Shown here piece by piece: positions 7,997-17,527 of a stretch of DNA of 59,089 nt (its first letter is position 1; each line of letters begins with the position of its first letter). Source of the stretch: Oscillospiraceae bacterium (GTDB taxonomy: Bacteria > Bacillota > Clostridia > Oscillospirales > Acutalibacteraceae); NCBI GenBank assembly GCA_015065935.1, contig SVPI01000008.1, forward strand, positions 1 to 59,089, read 5' to 3'. The position numbers and the translations under genes were made by a program. The notes beneath the pieces are model-generated. The model was not told the origin of the DNA, searched no databases, and saw only the letters and a list, made by a program, of their open reading frames with translations.

Positions 7997-8856
7997 TTGT
8001 TTTTCTCCTTATTAACCTTTTTAAAAACCTCTTTTGAGGTTTCCTCAAGGCCAAGATAAATTATATTGCCTAAAATGTCTTTAAACTTGTAAATATCAAG
8101 CAGTTCAAATGCGCGCTGTGCCTCGGCCGCCGAAAGATTAATTGACTGCCTTGATAACGCAATCATTTCCTGCTTTGTACAATTGCCAAAGGGATTATAA
8201 GAACCATTTTTTAAATCGCTCTCAAAATCGCTTACGGCATCAATAAGATAAATATATCTTCCAATGCAGTAACCAAGTCGCCTTAACACCCGCCCGCTTG
8301 CCGAATCACTGCCAAAGCACATAAAAATTTTTCCTAGTGCCTTTGCGGTTGGGTCGGCGGCGGCATCGGGGTCACACCTGCCCTGCTTTTCAAATTCGCG
8401 TTGCTCGGCAATGTAATCGGAAACAATTCTTTCAATTTCAGGGTACGCCTTTGCGGCTTTTTTATGCGATGATGAAAAAAACATTTTGGAAATTTTTGCG
8501 CCAAGCTTTTTTACTCCCTTTTCATCGCAAATATTATCGGAAATTTTGTAATAAAGCATTATCATTGCCGCGGCGGCAGGCAGGTCAAAACCAAGGGATA
8601 AATCGGTGCAATAATTGCATTTTTTTATTGGATTAAAGGTGCACCGTTTTTGGCAAAGTTCTACCGGATTTTGATTTAAGGAAAGTTCCAAAAGGCAAAG
8701 AAATGTGAAATCATAATTCAAAGTAAAGCGGGATAAAATGCCATAATTTTTGCCAAGTTTTTTGCAAAGGGAGCAATAAATTGCCTTGTACATTTCAAAT
8801 TCCTTAACCCGCATTTCAGGCTTATAGGCACGAACATAGCCGAACAACGATTTCAC
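7993..8856 (-). CDS. DUF5685 family protein
   Basis: A 287-residue mostly helical protein of unknown function that I recognise as DUF5685 from its opening [19 protein letters not shown], the [12 protein letters not shown] motif (about 28-40) and a second Cys cluster (CQKRC...KKCNYC, about 68-82). The Cys arrangement suggests a metal site. It is the first gene of a probable operon with the J-domain protein (ATGA overlap), the membrane protein and murT/gatD. AAAGGGGTG precedes the ATG. In Clostridia the DUF5685 and J-domain pair is often adjacent; the biochemical role is not known to me. Confidence 0.75.
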   Translation of the reverse strand: MKSLFGYVRAYKPEMRVKEFEMYKAIYCSLCKKLGKNYGILSRFTLNYDFTFLCLLELSLNQNPVELCQKRCTFNPIKKCNYCTDLSLGFDLPAAAAMIMLYYKISDNICDEKGVKKLGAKISKMFFSSSHKKAAKAYPEIERIVSDYIAEQREFEKQGRCDPDAAADPTAKALGKIFMCFGSDSASGRVLRRLGYCIGRYIYLIDAVSDFESDLKNGSYNPFGNCTKQEMIALSRQSINLSAAEAQRAFELLDIYKFKDILGNIIYLGLEETSKEVFKKVNKEKNK

Positions 8857-8912
8857 CCCTTTTATAGTATTTTAACAGTTTTAAAGTGTTTAATAGTTAA
8901 TAATATATGAAC

Positions 8913-11750
8913 TTACAGTAACTTTTTAAGGAACTGACCTGTGTAGGATTCCTTACACTCGGCAACCTGCTCTGGTGTTCCTGTTGCCACAACGGTGCCG
9001 CCCTTATCGCCGCCCTCGGGACCTAAATCAATAATATGGTCGGCAATTTTAATAACATCAAGGTTATGCTCAATAACCAAAACTGTGTTGCCGCCATCGA
9101 CAAGGCGATTTAAAACAGAAATCAGCATATGAACATCGTAAGAATGAAGGCCTGTTGTGGGCTCATCAAGGATATAGATAGTCTTGCCTGTGCTTCGTTT
9201 TGAAAGCTCGGTGGCAAGCTTAACGCGCTGTGCCTCACCACCCGAAAGGGTTGTTGCGGGTTGACCGATTTTTATATAGCCAAGGCCAACATCAAAAAGG
9301 GTTTGCAGCTTTCTTTGAATTTTAGGAATGGCGCTGAAAAACTCAAGTCCTTCCTCAACCGTCATTTCAAGAACATCATATATGCTTTTGCCCTTATATT
9401 TAACGCTTAAGGTTTCGCGGTTGTAGCGGGCTCCCCCGCAAACCTCGCAAGGAACATAAATATCGGGGAGAAAGTGCATTTCAATTTTAATTATACCATC
9501 TCCCTGGCAGGATTCACAGCGGCCGCCCTTAACGTTAAAGGAAAATCTGCCAGCATTAAAGCCCTTTGCCTTGGCATCCTTAGTTTGGGCAAACAGCTCT
9601 CTTATATCGTTAAATACCCCTGTGTAGGTTGCAGGGTTTGAGCGGGGTGTTCTGCCAATGGGCGACTGGTCGATATTAATAATTTTATCAAGGTGCTCAT
9701 AACCTGTTATTTCCTTAAATTTGCCGGGGAAGGTTTTAGCACGGTTAAGCTCGCCCGATAAAAACTTTTGCAAAATTTCATTTATAAGGGAGCTTTTTCC
9801 CGAGCCCGAAACACCTGTTACGCAAACAAATTTGCCAAGAGGAATTTTTACATTAACATTTTTAAGGTTGTTTTCGGCGGCACCCTTTATTGTTAAGAAC
9901 TTGCCGCTTCCCTTTCTCCGTTTTTCGGGCACTGCAATTTTTCTGCGACCGAACAGATAATCGGAGGTTAAGGAATCCTTGCAGGCCTCCATATCGGCTA
10001 CGGTACCTGAATAAACCACATTGCCGCCGTGAATTCCCGCACCGGGACCAATGTCTAGAACATGGTCAGCAGAGCGAATAGTATCCTCATCGTGCTCAAC
10101 AACGATTAATGTATTTCCCAAATCCCTTAAGTGCTTTAAGGTTTCAATAAGCTTTTCGTTATCCCTTTGGTGAAGGCCAATGCTTGGCTCATCAAGAATA
10201 TATAAAACACCCATAAGGGATGAGCCAATTTGGGTAGCCAGACGAATTCGCTGGCTTTCCCCGCCGGACAGCGTTCCTGCCGTTCGGGACAAGGTAAGAT
10301 AGTCAAGGCCAACGCTTTTAAGGAAATTTAAGCGGCTTTTAATCTCTTTAATAATAGGCTCGGCAACCTTTGCCTTAAAGGCGTCAAAATGGAGAGTATC
10401 AAGAAAATCAAGGAGCGTTACAACCGAAAGCTCACAGATTTCGTGAATGTTTTTGCCGCCAACGGTAACAGCCAGCGCCTCTTTTTTAAGGCGGGTGCCG
10501 CCGCAATCGGGACAATCGGATTCGCACATATAGCTTTCAATTTCGTTTCTTGAATATTCGCTCTTTGTTTCCTTATAGCGGCGTTCAAGGTTGTTTACAA
10601 CGCCCTCAAAATCGGAATAATAGCTTCCGCCGCCCCAATGAGCACTTTTTTCAAGCTTAATTTTAACACCCTTGGTGCCGAAAAGAACAGCCTCCTTGGC
10701 CTCGGCAGATAAATCCTTAAAGGGGGTGTTAATATCAAAGCCATAATGGTTGGCAAGACCCTCAAAATACATCTTGGCAATAGTTGTGCCATCGGGATAA
10801 AACCAGGAGTTAACCCCCCAGCCCGATGCCTTTATTGCGCCGTCTAAAAGGGGCTTTGTTTCGTCGTTTATAATAAGCTTTGTGTCAACCTTCATAAACT
10901 TGCCGATACCTGTGCAGGTTGGGCAGGCACCAACAGGGCTGTTAAAGGAAAATAGGGTTGGTGTGATTTCCGGAAGAGAAATATTGTGTTCATCGCAGGC
11001 ATAATTTTGAGAAAAGATAAGTTCTTCCCCACCGATAACATCAACCAAAACTATGCCACCCGTAAGGTTTGCCGCTGTGTCAATGCTACCTGCAAGGCGA
11101 CTTTTAATTTCCTCCTTAACAACAAGGCGGTCAACAACAATTTCAATATAGTGCTTTTTGTTCTTTTCAAGTTTTATTTCTTCCGAAAGCTCATAAAGGT
11201 TGCCGTCAATGCGCACGCGAACATATCCCGATTTTCTGGCAGAGTCCAGCTCCTTAACATATTCGCCCTTTCGGCCCCTTACAATAGGTGCCATAACCTG
11301 AATTTTGGTGCCCTCGGGCAGTTTTAAAACGCTATCGACAATCTGGTCGGTTGTTTGCTGCGAAATTTCCTTACCGCAAACAGGGCAATGCGGTGTTCCT
11401 ACGCGGGCATAAAGCAGGCGGAGATAATCGTAAATTTCGGTAATTGTTCCAACGGTTGAGCGTGGGTTTTTAGAGGTTGTTTTCTGGTCAATTGAAATGG
11501 CTGGAGAAAGCCCCTCAATGCTATCAACATCAGGCTTTTCCATTTGACCGAGAAACATTCTGGCATAGGAGGAAAGGGACTCAACGTAGCGGCGCTGTCC
11601 CTCGGCATAAATTGTATCAAAGGCAAGGGAAGATTTACCCGAGCCCGAAAGGCCTGTAAAAACCACAAGCTTGTCCCTTGGGATTTCCACATTGGCATTT
11701 TTTAAATTGTTGGCTCTTGCGCCTTTAATGATAATTTTATCGTTTGCCAT
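8913..11750 (-). CDS. uvrA: Excinuclease ABC subunit A
   Basis: UvrA recognises helix-distorting DNA damage and loads UvrB in nucleotide excision repair. The 945-residue length matches the family. Two ABC ATPase modules are present, with Walker [15 protein letters not shown] near residue 35 and [14 protein letters not shown] near 650. Both ABC signatures ([12 protein letters not shown] and [12 protein letters not shown]) are there, each followed by an ILDEP Walker B. Zinc modules with CPVCGKE, CPTCTG, CPDCGG and CESCQGDG Cys pairs lie between them. It is downstream of uvrB on the same strand, with its own promoter and TGAGG ribosome site. Confidence 0.97.
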   Translation of the reverse strand: MANDKIIIKGARANNLKNANVEIPRDKLVVFTGLSGSGKSSLAFDTIYAEGQRRYVESLSSYARMFLGQMEKPDVDSIEGLSPAISIDQKTTSKNPRSTVGTITEIYDYLRLLYARVGTPHCPVCGKEISQQTTDQIVDSVLKLPEGTKIQVMAPIVRGRKGEYVKELDSARKSGYVRVRIDGNLYELSEEIKLEKNKKHYIEIVVDRLVVKEEIKSRLAGSIDTAANLTGGIVLVDVIGGEELIFSQNYACDEHNISLPEITPTLFSFNSPVGACPTCTGIGKFMKVDTKLIINDETKPLLDGAIKASGWGVNSWFYPDGTTIAKMYFEGLANHYGFDINTPFKDLSAEAKEAVLFGTKGVKIKLEKSAHWGGGSYYSDFEGVVNNLERRYKETKSEYSRNEIESYMCESDCPDCGGTRLKKEALAVTVGGKNIHEICELSVVTLLDFLDTLHFDAFKAKVAEPIIKEIKSRLNFLKSVGLDYLTLSRTAGTLSGGESQRIRLATQIGSSLMGVLYILDEPSIGLHQRDNEKLIETLKHLRDLGNTLIVVEHDEDTIRSADHVLDIGPGAGIHGGNVVYSGTVADMEACKDSLTSDYLFGRRKIAVPEKRRKGSGKFLTIKGAAENNLKNVNVKIPLGKFVCVTGVSGSGKSSLINEILQKFLSGELNRAKTFPGKFKEITGYEHLDKIINIDQSPIGRTPRSNPATYTGVFNDIRELFAQTKDAKAKGFNAGRFSFNVKGGRCESCQGDGIIKIEMHFLPDIYVPCEVCGGARYNRETLSVKYKGKSIYDVLEMTVEEGLEFFSAIPKIQRKLQTLFDVGLGYIKIGQPATTLSGGEAQRVKLATELSKRSTGKTIYILDEPTTGLHSYDVHMLISVLNRLVDGGNTVLVIEHNLDVIKIADHIIDLGPEGGDKGGTVVATGTPEQVAECKESYTGQFLKKLL

Positions 11751-11810
11751 TTTAAACCTCAGACTAAAGAAAATTCATCGACCTATATTTTTTGCATAGT
11801 AATATATATT

Positions 11811-11839
11811 ATTCTATAAATTTTTATTGTAAAAGTCAA
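11811..11839 (-). promoter_or_regulatory. Putative sigma-A promoter of uvrA
   Basis: On the minus strand: TTGACT (11839-11834), 17-bp spacer, TAGAAT (11816-11811), about 60 bp before the uvrA ATG. No obvious LexA/DinR box was found. Confidence 0.55.
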
Positions 11840-11846
11840 TATAAAA

Positions 11847-11881
11847 CAAAAATAAAGGCTTGGTATTTCTCCAAGCCTTTG
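11847..11881 (-). terminator. Terminator of uvrB
   Basis: AAAGGCTTGG and CCAAGCCTTT form a 10-bp stem with a 7-nt loop directly after the uvrB stop, followed by ATTTTTGTTTT on the minus strand. Confidence 0.8.
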
Positions 11882-13837
11882 TTATTCTTCGCGAAGCTTT
11901 TTAATTTTGTCGCGGAGCATTGCGGCGTGCTCAAATTCAAGCATTTTTGCCGCCTCGCGCATTTCGTTTGTAAGCAGTTTAATAAGTTTTTCCTTTTCTC
12001 CCTTGGACATTTTATCGGGAGATTTTTTGGTTTTATCGGCAACGCCCATATCAATAATTTCGTGAACATTTTTGATGATGGTTTTAGGGACAATGCCGTG
12101 TTTTTCGTTATATTCAATCTGAATTTTGCGGCGGCGCTCGGTCTCGGTAATTGCGCGCTCCATTGAATCGGTAACGGTGTCGGCGTACATTATAACCTCG
12201 CTCTCGCTGTTTCTTGCCGCTCTGCCCACCGTTTGTATAAGGGAGGTTGTGCTTCTAAGGAACCCTTCCTTATCGGCATCAAGAATGGCAACAAGCGATA
12301 CCTCGGGAATGTCGAGACCTTCTCTCAGCAGGTTAATGCCAACAAGCACATCAAATTCCCCAAGGCGCAAATCGCGGATAATTTGCATACGCTCCATTGT
12401 GTCAATATCGTGGTGCATATATTTAACCTTGATACCAAGATTAAAGAGATATTCGGTTAAATCCTCCGCCATTTTTTTGGTTAAGGTGGTAACCAGCACC
12501 CTTTGTTTTTTGGCGGCGCGGGCGTTAATTTCGCTTACCAAATCATCAATTTGGCCTGCCGTTTCGCGCACCGAAATGGGCGGGTCCAAAAGGCCGGTTG
12601 GGCGAATAACCTGCTGAACAGTTTGGGCTGATAAGCCAAGCTCATAGTCCCCCGGTGTTGCCGAAACAAAAACAGCCTGGTTTATGTGAGAATAAAACTC
12701 GTTAAAGTTTAAGGGGCGGTTATCAAAGGCAGAAGGCAGGCGAAAGCCGAATTCCACCAAATTTTCCTTTCTTGCCCTGTCTCCGCCGTACATTCCCCTA
12801 ACCTGGGGCAGCGTTACGTGGCTTTCATCTACAAAAAGTACGAAATCATCGGGAAAATAGTCAAGCAGCGTTGTGGGGGTGCTTCCCCTTTTCCTGCCTG
12901 AAAGCACTGCCGAATAGTTTTCAACGCCCTTGCAGGTGCCGATTTCTTTGAGCATTTCAATGTCATATTCGGTTCTTTGGCGAATTCGCTGGGCCTCAAT
13001 CAGCTTGCCGTTTTCAATAAAGAATGCGCAGCGCTCCTCCATTTCGGCTTCAATGCGTTTTAGAGCATCATACATTTTTTCCTGCGGAATAATGTAGTGT
13101 GAAGCGGGATAAATTGCGGTGTGGGAAAGGACCGCCTTAACCTCACCTGTTAGGGTGTTAATTTCGCAAATTCGGTCGATTTCATCGCCGAAAAACTCAA
13201 TTCTGAGGGCATTTTCGTAGGAGTAGGCGGGGTAAATTTCCACCACATCTCCCCTAACTCTGAACTTATTTCGCACAAAGTTAATATCGTTTCGCTCATA
13301 CTGCAAATCAACCAGTTTTGCGATTAAATCATCTCTTGATTTTTCCTGCCCTACGCGCAGGGAAATAACCATATTTCGGTAGTCAATAGGGTCGCCGAGA
13401 GAATAAATGCAGGAAACCGAGGCAACGATTATAACATCACGCCGTTCAGACAGCGCGCAGGTTGCCGAGTGGCGAAGCTTGTCAATTTCATCGTTAATTG
13501 CCGAGTCCTTTTCAATATAGGTATCGGTACCGGGAATGTAGGCCTCGGGCTGATAGTAATCGTAATAGGATACAAAATATTCCACCGCGTTTTCGGGGAA
13601 AAATTCTTTAAATTCACTGCATAACTGCGCGGCGAGGGTTTTGTTGTGAGCGAGAACGAGGGTGGGGCGGTTAACATTGGCAATAATGTTCGCCATTGTA
13701 AAGGTTTTACCCGAGCCTGTAACGCCTAATAAAACCTGTTCTTTAAGGCCGTTATTAAGGCCTTCGGTCAGCCTTGCAATAGCCTCAGGCTGGTCGCCCG
13801 TGGGCTTGTAATCTGATACTAATTTAAACTTGTCCAT
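11882..13837 (-). CDS. uvrB: Excinuclease ABC subunit B
   Basis: UvrB is the helicase-like damage verification subunit that receives DNA from UvrA and recruits UvrC. The protein has the Walker [14 protein letters not shown] (near residue 37), the beta-hairpin segment [20 protein letters not shown] (about 88-107) and DESH Walker B. It also has helicase motifs through VGRAARN and a C-terminal UVR domain (about 610-650) for UvrC contact. Length (651) is normal. The ATG at 13837 is preferred over one 9 nt earlier because AGGTGAGGGG lies between them. Located upstream of uvrA. Confidence 0.97.
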   Translation of the reverse strand: MDKFKLVSDYKPTGDQPEAIARLTEGLNNGLKEQVLLGVTGSGKTFTMANIIANVNRPTLVLAHNKTLAAQLCSEFKEFFPENAVEYFVSYYDYYQPEAYIPGTDTYIEKDSAINDEIDKLRHSATCALSERRDVIIVASVSCIYSLGDPIDYRNMVISLRVGQEKSRDDLIAKLVDLQYERNDINFVRNKFRVRGDVVEIYPAYSYENALRIEFFGDEIDRICEINTLTGEVKAVLSHTAIYPASHYIIPQEKMYDALKRIEAEMEERCAFFIENGKLIEAQRIRQRTEYDIEMLKEIGTCKGVENYSAVLSGRKRGSTPTTLLDYFPDDFVLFVDESHVTLPQVRGMYGGDRARKENLVEFGFRLPSAFDNRPLNFNEFYSHINQAVFVSATPGDYELGLSAQTVQQVIRPTGLLDPPISVRETAGQIDDLVSEINARAAKKQRVLVTTLTKKMAEDLTEYLFNLGIKVKYMHHDIDTMERMQIIRDLRLGEFDVLVGINLLREGLDIPEVSLVAILDADKEGFLRSTTSLIQTVGRAARNSESEVIMYADTVTDSMERAITETERRRKIQIEYNEKHGIVPKTIIKNVHEIIDMGVADKTKKSPDKMSKGEKEKLIKLLTNEMREAAKMLEFEHAAMLRDKIKKLREE

Positions 13838-13872
13838 TCCCCTCACCTCGCATTTCTTTTTCGTTTAAAATT

Positions 13873-13900
13873 ATTATACCATAAAAATGGATTATGTAAA
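13873..13900 (-). promoter_or_regulatory. Putative sigma-A promoter of uvrB
   Basis: On the minus strand: TTTACA (13900-13895), 16-bp spacer, TATAAT (13878-13873), about 36 bp upstream of the start. Confidence 0.5.
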
Positions 13901-13921
13901 TGTTTTTTGAATGTGATAATA

Positions 13922-13947
13922 AAAAAGCGGGAGGCGAAACGCCTCCC
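13922..13947 (-). terminator. Terminator of the trpB-ECF operon
   Basis: GGGAGGCG and CGCCTCCC pair around a 3-nt loop, followed by GCTTTTTTATT on the minus strand, just after the ECF gene. Confidence 0.85.
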
Positions 13948-13955
13948 TTACATTT

Positions 13956-14465
13956 TTATACATTCAAAAAATTTTTAAGTTTTTTGTTTCGGATTATAAC
14001 GCCGTAAAGGATTAAGAATGCGGCAAGGCCCACTGCGCCTTGGAATAAATTCATTGGTATTGCGGCGGCTGCGGCGATGCCGTAGCCCAAAATAAAGCAT
14101 TCATAAACAAAGTAGCTTATTACCATTAAAATTTCGCAAAGGGCGCCGAAAAGGGTTATTTTAAGAATAACCCTTTTATTTACCTTTTGAACTGCAAGAC
14201 CCATTATAAGCGCCATTACACCCTTAATTAAAAAGGTTGCGGGGGCATAAACCGAAAAGCCCAAAAGTAAATCGGCGAGGGCGCTGCCGAGGCCTGCGGC
14301 GGCAAAGCCGTAAACAGGGCCTAAAAGGGCGCCTGAAAGCAAAACAAAGCAATCGCCGAGATTAACATAACCGAAGGGCGCGGGAATTTGCACCATAAAG
14401 GTTGCAACGAAGGTTAAAGCCGCAAAAAGTGCGGAAACGATAATCTTTAACAAATTATTTTTCAT
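13956..14465 (-). CDS. ECF transporter S component, predicted tryptophan or indole-compound uptake
   Basis: A 169-residue protein with about six membrane helices. It has the S-component hallmark VNLGDCFVLLSGALLGPVYG (about 33-52) followed by an AAGLGSALADLL helix, the region that binds substrate and contacts the EcfT/A module. Its ATG overlaps the trpB stop by 1 nt (TAATG), so it is translationally coupled to trpB and lies under the same Trp-specific T-box. That context points to tryptophan, indole or a close precursor as substrate. The family resemblance alone would not decide between that and a vitamin. The energising EcfAA'T subunits are not in this window. Confidence 0.8.
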   Translation of the reverse strand: MKNNLLKIIVSALFAALTFVATFMVQIPAPFGYVNLGDCFVLLSGALLGPVYGFAAAGLGSALADLLLGFSVYAPATFLIKGVMALIMGLAVQKVNKRVILKITLFGALCEILMVISYFVYECFILGYGIAAAAAIPMNLFQGAVGLAAFLILYGVIIRNKKLKNFLNV

Positions 14466-15685
14466 TATCTTATACCGTAATTCTCAATGATATAATCCAT
14501 ATCCTTATCGCCTCTGCCCGAGAGGTTAATGAGAATTGAGCCGTGCTCCATTGTTTTAGCAAGCTTCATACCAAAGGCAACGGCGTGGGAGCTTTCAATA
14601 GCGGGGATAATGCCCTCAAGGCGGGCTAGCTTATAGAAAGCGTCAATGGTTTCTTCATCGTTTATAACATCATATTTAACCCTGCCGATTTCCTGGAGGA
14701 ATGCGTGCTCGGGGCCTGATGAAGGATAATCAAGACCGCTGGCAACCGAATAAACGGGAGCGGGGTCGCCGTTTTCATCCTTAAGCATTATGCTGTTAAA
14801 GCCGTGCATAACGCCCTCGGTGCCGTATTTAAGGCTTGCGGCGTGGTCGCCCAGCTTTTCGCCGCGGCCAAGAGGCTCAATACCGTAAATATCAACGGGG
14901 TCGTTTAAAAAGCCTGCAAAAAGGCCTGCCGCATTAGAGCCGCCGCCAACGCAGGCAACGATAGCGTTTGGCAGATGGCCTGTCATATCAATAAACTGCT
15001 CTCTTGCCTCAATGCCCACAACGCTCTGAAAATCGCGCACCATCATTGGGAAGGGATGTGGGCCAAGCACCGAGCCGATGCAGTAAATAGAATCCTTATA
15101 CTCCTTGCTGTAGGCATCAAATGCGGCATCAACGGCCTCTTTTAATGTCTGCAGACCGTGGGTTACCTCAATAACATTAGCGCCGAGAATCTTCATTCTG
15201 GCAACATTGGGAGCCTGCTTCTTAATATCAACAGCACCCATATAAATATCGCACTCTAAACCGAAATAAGCAGCGGCCGTAGCCAGGGCAACGCCGTGCT
15301 GGCCTGCGCCCGTTTCAGCGATAACCTTTTTCTTGCCCATATATTTTGCAAGGAGCGCTTCGCCCATACAGTGATTAAGCTTGTGTGCGCCCGAATGGTT
15401 TAAATCCTCACGCTTGGCGTAAAGCTGAACCTTGCCGCCAAGGGCATCGGAAAGGCGCTCTAAATGGGTAACGGGAGTAGGGCGGCCCTGAAATTCCTTA
15501 CGAATTCGGCGCAGTTCGGCAATAAATTTTCTTGACTGGCAAATGGAAAAATAGGCCTGGGTTATTTCGGCCATAGCGTTTTTCAGCTTATCCTCAACGA
15601 AAACGCCGCCGTATTTTCCAAAATAGCCATCCTTATCGGGGTAATTATTAAAATAGGTTTCAAAATCAACATTATTAAGCTTCAT
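14465..15685 (-). CDS. trpB: Tryptophan synthase beta chain (orphan)
   Basis: A PLP enzyme that condenses indole with L-serine to give tryptophan. The 406 residues contain PLP-lysine K102 in [20 protein letters not shown], catalytic E124 in [12 protein letters not shown], and the phosphate-binding [10 protein letters not shown] stretch. No trpA or other trp gene is adjacent, so it may use free indole taken up from outside. The start at 15685 is chosen for GGAGG 7-8 nt upstream; an in-frame TTG 15 nt earlier overlaps that site. Expression is predicted to be controlled by the T-box at 15785-16085, which reads a UGG specifier. It is coupled to the ECF S component downstream. Confidence 0.95.
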   Translation of the reverse strand: MKLNNVDFETYFNNYPDKDGYFGKYGGVFVEDKLKNAMAEITQAYFSICQSRKFIAELRRIRKEFQGRPTPVTHLERLSDALGGKVQLYAKREDLNHSGAHKLNHCMGEALLAKYMGKKKVIAETGAGQHGVALATAAAYFGLECDIYMGAVDIKKQAPNVARMKILGANVIEVTHGLQTLKEAVDAAFDAYSKEYKDSIYCIGSVLGPHPFPMMVRDFQSVVGIEAREQFIDMTGHLPNAIVACVGGGSNAAGLFAGFLNDPVDIYGIEPLGRGEKLGDHAASLKYGTEGVMHGFNSIMLKDENGDPAPVYSVASGLDYPSSGPEHAFLQEIGRVKYDVINDEETIDAFYKLARLEGIIPAIESSHAVAFGMKLAKTMEHGSILINLSGRGDKDMDYIIENYGIR

Positions 15686-15784
15686 TTTATTTTCCTCCAA
15701 AAACTTGTAATACTATTAAAAACTTATTTTGGGGTTCGCCATCGTTTTCCGGGTTTCATTTTCTTTTCCTCCAAAATGACTGCC

Positions 15785-16085
15785 AAGAAACGAAAAAACG
15801 CCCTTGACAGTAACTTTTAAACTGTCAAGGACGAATAAAATTTTATCCGCGGTGCCACCTTGAATTCACGAAAATTCGTGCACTTTTGCAGGGTACCAAT
15901 ATACCCTCGGCAGTTAACGATTGCCTGCAACGTTGCAGAATACTCTGTGGTAAAACCACATTTGACTGCACCCTCAGCGGTCCATTTGACAAACTGTTTC
16001 TTGCCTGATTCTCAGCAACGCAGGCTCTCTGTAAAGGCATTTTTTGCCGTTATCTCCGCTTCAACGGTTTAAACTGTTTAATTTT
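15785..16085 (-). promoter_or_regulatory. Trp-specific T-box leader
   Basis: A transcription-attenuation riboswitch sensing uncharged tRNA-Trp. Reading on the minus strand, it shows the AGAGAG bulge and then TGG-ACC-GCT-GAG with specifier TGG at 15984-15982. The T-box AAGGTGGCACCGCGG follows at 15861-15847. The terminator is CCTTGACAGT pairing with ACTGTCAAGG and then a T run (about 15830-15791). The specifier matches the downstream tryptophan synthase. Confidence 0.95.
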
Positions 16086-16090
16086 AAAAA

Positions 16091-16119
16091 ATTATACCAC
16101 CATTACATTTTTTTGTCAA
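16091..16119 (-). promoter_or_regulatory. Sigma-A promoter of the Trp T-box/trpB operon
   Basis: Consensus TTGACA (16119-16114), 17-bp spacer and TATAAT (16096-16091) on the minus strand. Confidence 0.9.
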
Positions 16120-16132
16120 TAGGTGTGTGACA

Positions 16133-17185
16133 TTAAAAGAATTTTTTGAAAACCTCGCCAACGCATTTCGCCATACAATAAAAGCCAAGGTCGTTGGGAT
16201 GACATCCGTCAATGGTGCAGGCTTCACTATCGCACAGATTAAAAATATCCTGGCCGCTGACGAAATAAACGTTCTTATCCCCTGCCGCTTTGGCATTTTC
16301 ATAGGTTTTTAAAATTACCTTAAAGTTTTCGGCATAGGGACTAGTTTGGTTAGGCCTTGTCATAAAAACAACAGGAATATCGGGGTGCTTTGCTCTGACC
16401 TTTTTAAACATTTTTTCGTGGGTTTTCTCTAGGTATTCTGCGGTGTTTGCATTGTGGTCATAATCAAAAACAAAAACATCCATAGGAAGGTCGGCAACAT
16501 AATCCGCCATTATATCCTCGCCTGCGGCGCTGCCCGAAAATCCGAGGTTTGTGTAATCAAAGCTAAACCAGCGCGAGAGCATTGCCTCATAGGAATTACC
16601 CGGCCGTGATGCACAGCCGCCCTGTGTTATGGATGAGCCGTAAAACACAACCTTTTTATCACTTTTATAAGGATTTACCGGGGTTAATGTTGAGCCTTTT
16701 TTAACACCGATATAAAGGTCGTTAATACCTGCATAAAGAGGCATATTTATAATTATTTCTTTTTCCTCATTACTATAAATTTCAGCAGAGGACTCAAAAC
16801 GGTCTTCAAGTTCCATGGGTGGAAAATAGGTAGTTCTGTACCACTGTCCGACCTCTTGGTTAAAATAAAGGTCAAAGCCGCAGGAGCCTGCCATGGTAAA
16901 ATTACTCCATTTGCAAGGGTCGTTATAGGTTGCGCTTATAGCCACAACGGGACTGTTGGATTTAAAGCAAATCCTACCGCCTGCGGTGTGCTTATAAAGG
17001 CGTTTTACACCCTCGCTCACCCTTTCGGCAACGGCGCCGGGTAGGCGAACATAGTGGTCGTTTTCTCTGAAAACGCCAAAAACATTAAATTTATCGGCAT
17101 CTTCAATATTATAAAACTCAATATCTTCGCGGTTAATAATTCCGCCAACCTTAAAATTCTTGTCAATATCGCTAAGCTTTGCCAT
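16133..17185 (-). CDS. SGNH/GDSL-family hydrolase (esterase)
   Basis: A 350-residue protein without a signal peptide. The N-terminal beta-rich domain (about 1-170) resembles the accessory domain of carbohydrate SGNH esterases. The hydrolase domain begins VVFYGSSITQGG (block I, Ser about 191). Block II is the NLGFSGSA Gly and block III FDYDHNAN. The C-terminal catalytic Asp-His pair is in TIDGCHPNDLG (about 321-331). Such enzymes remove acyl groups from sugars or lipids; the substrate is unknown. AGGGGAGTG precedes the ATG. It ends 14 bp before the trpB promoter with no obvious terminator. Confidence 0.82.
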   Translation of the reverse strand: MAKLSDIDKNFKVGGIINREDIEFYNIEDADKFNVFGVFRENDHYVRLPGAVAERVSEGVKRLYKHTAGGRICFKSNSPVVAISATYNDPCKWSNFTMAGSCGFDLYFNQEVGQWYRTTYFPPMELEDRFESSAEIYSNEEKEIIINMPLYAGINDLYIGVKKGSTLTPVNPYKSDKKVVFYGSSITQGGCASRPGNSYEAMLSRWFSFDYTNLGFSGSAAGEDIMADYVADLPMDVFVFDYDHNANTAEYLEKTHEKMFKKVRAKHPDIPVVFMTRPNQTSPYAENFKVILKTYENAKAAGDKNVYFVSGQDIFNLCDSEACTIDGCHPNDLGFYCMAKCVGEVFKKFF

Positions 17186-17216
17186 TTTTTACACTCCCCT
17201 TGACCTTATTGCCTTC

Positions 17217-17245
17217 ATTTTACAGCACTACTTTTGAAAAAGCAA
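17217..17245 (-). promoter_or_regulatory. Putative promoter of the SGNH hydrolase
   Basis: TTGCTT (17245-17240), 17-bp spacer, TAAAAT (17222-17217) on the minus strand, about 32 bp before the ATG. Confidence 0.4.
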
Positions 17246-17278
17246 CAAATTATATGATTTTTTCTTTTAAAAAAGCAC

Positions 17279-17307
17279 TTGACTTTTTATTCTTTTTATA
17301 ATATAAT
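17279..17307 (+). promoter_or_regulatory. Sigma-A promoter of tRNA-Thr
   Basis: TTGACT, 17-bp spacer and TATAAT, ending 23 bp before the tRNA. Confidence 0.75.
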
Positions 17308-17330
17308 CAATTTTGCTGTTTAATATGTTT

Positions 17331-17406
17331 GCTGCTATGGCTCAGGTGGTAGAGCACATCCTTGGTAAGGATGAGGTCACCAGTTCAAGTCTGGTTAGCA
17401 GCTCCA
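17331..17406 (+). tRNA. tRNA-Thr (anticodon GGT)
   Basis: A full 76-nt cloverleaf. The acceptor GCTGCTA pairs with TAGCAGC. The D arm is GCTC/GAGC, and the anticodon stem CATCC/GGATG carries loop TTGGTAA, giving anticodon GGT. The T arm ACCAG/CTGGT has a TTCAAGT loop. Discriminator T and CCA are encoded. Confidence 0.97.
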
Positions 17407-17410
17407 AAAA

Positions 17411-17443
17411 TAAAGACACGATTTTCATCGTGTCTTTCTTTTT
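17411..17443 (+). terminator. Terminator of tRNA-Thr
   Basis: AAAGACACGAT and ATCGTGTCTTT form an 11-bp stem with a 4-nt loop, followed by CTTTTTG. Confidence 0.85.
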
Positions 17444-17488
17444 GTGTTTATGTCCGCAAGGACACAACACATAGATTACTCAGATAAC

Positions 17489-17525
17489 GCAAAAAAACAC
17501 CAAGGCAAAACCTTAGCGTTTTTTA
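17489..17525 (-). terminator. Probable terminator of the MFS gene
   Basis: ACGCTAAGG and CCTTGGTGT pair with some G-U pairs, followed by seven T on the minus strand, directly after the MFS stop. Confidence 0.65.
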
Positions 17526-17527
17526 AT

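Noticed and set aside
9700-10090. Plus-strand frames antisense to uvrA
   Set aside because: They are shadows of the strongly conserved uvrA coding frame and lack ribosome sites.
15785-16085. Short reading frames on both strands over the Trp T-box
   Set aside because: Conserved T-box elements explain the sequence, and the frames have no ribosome sites or recognisable products.
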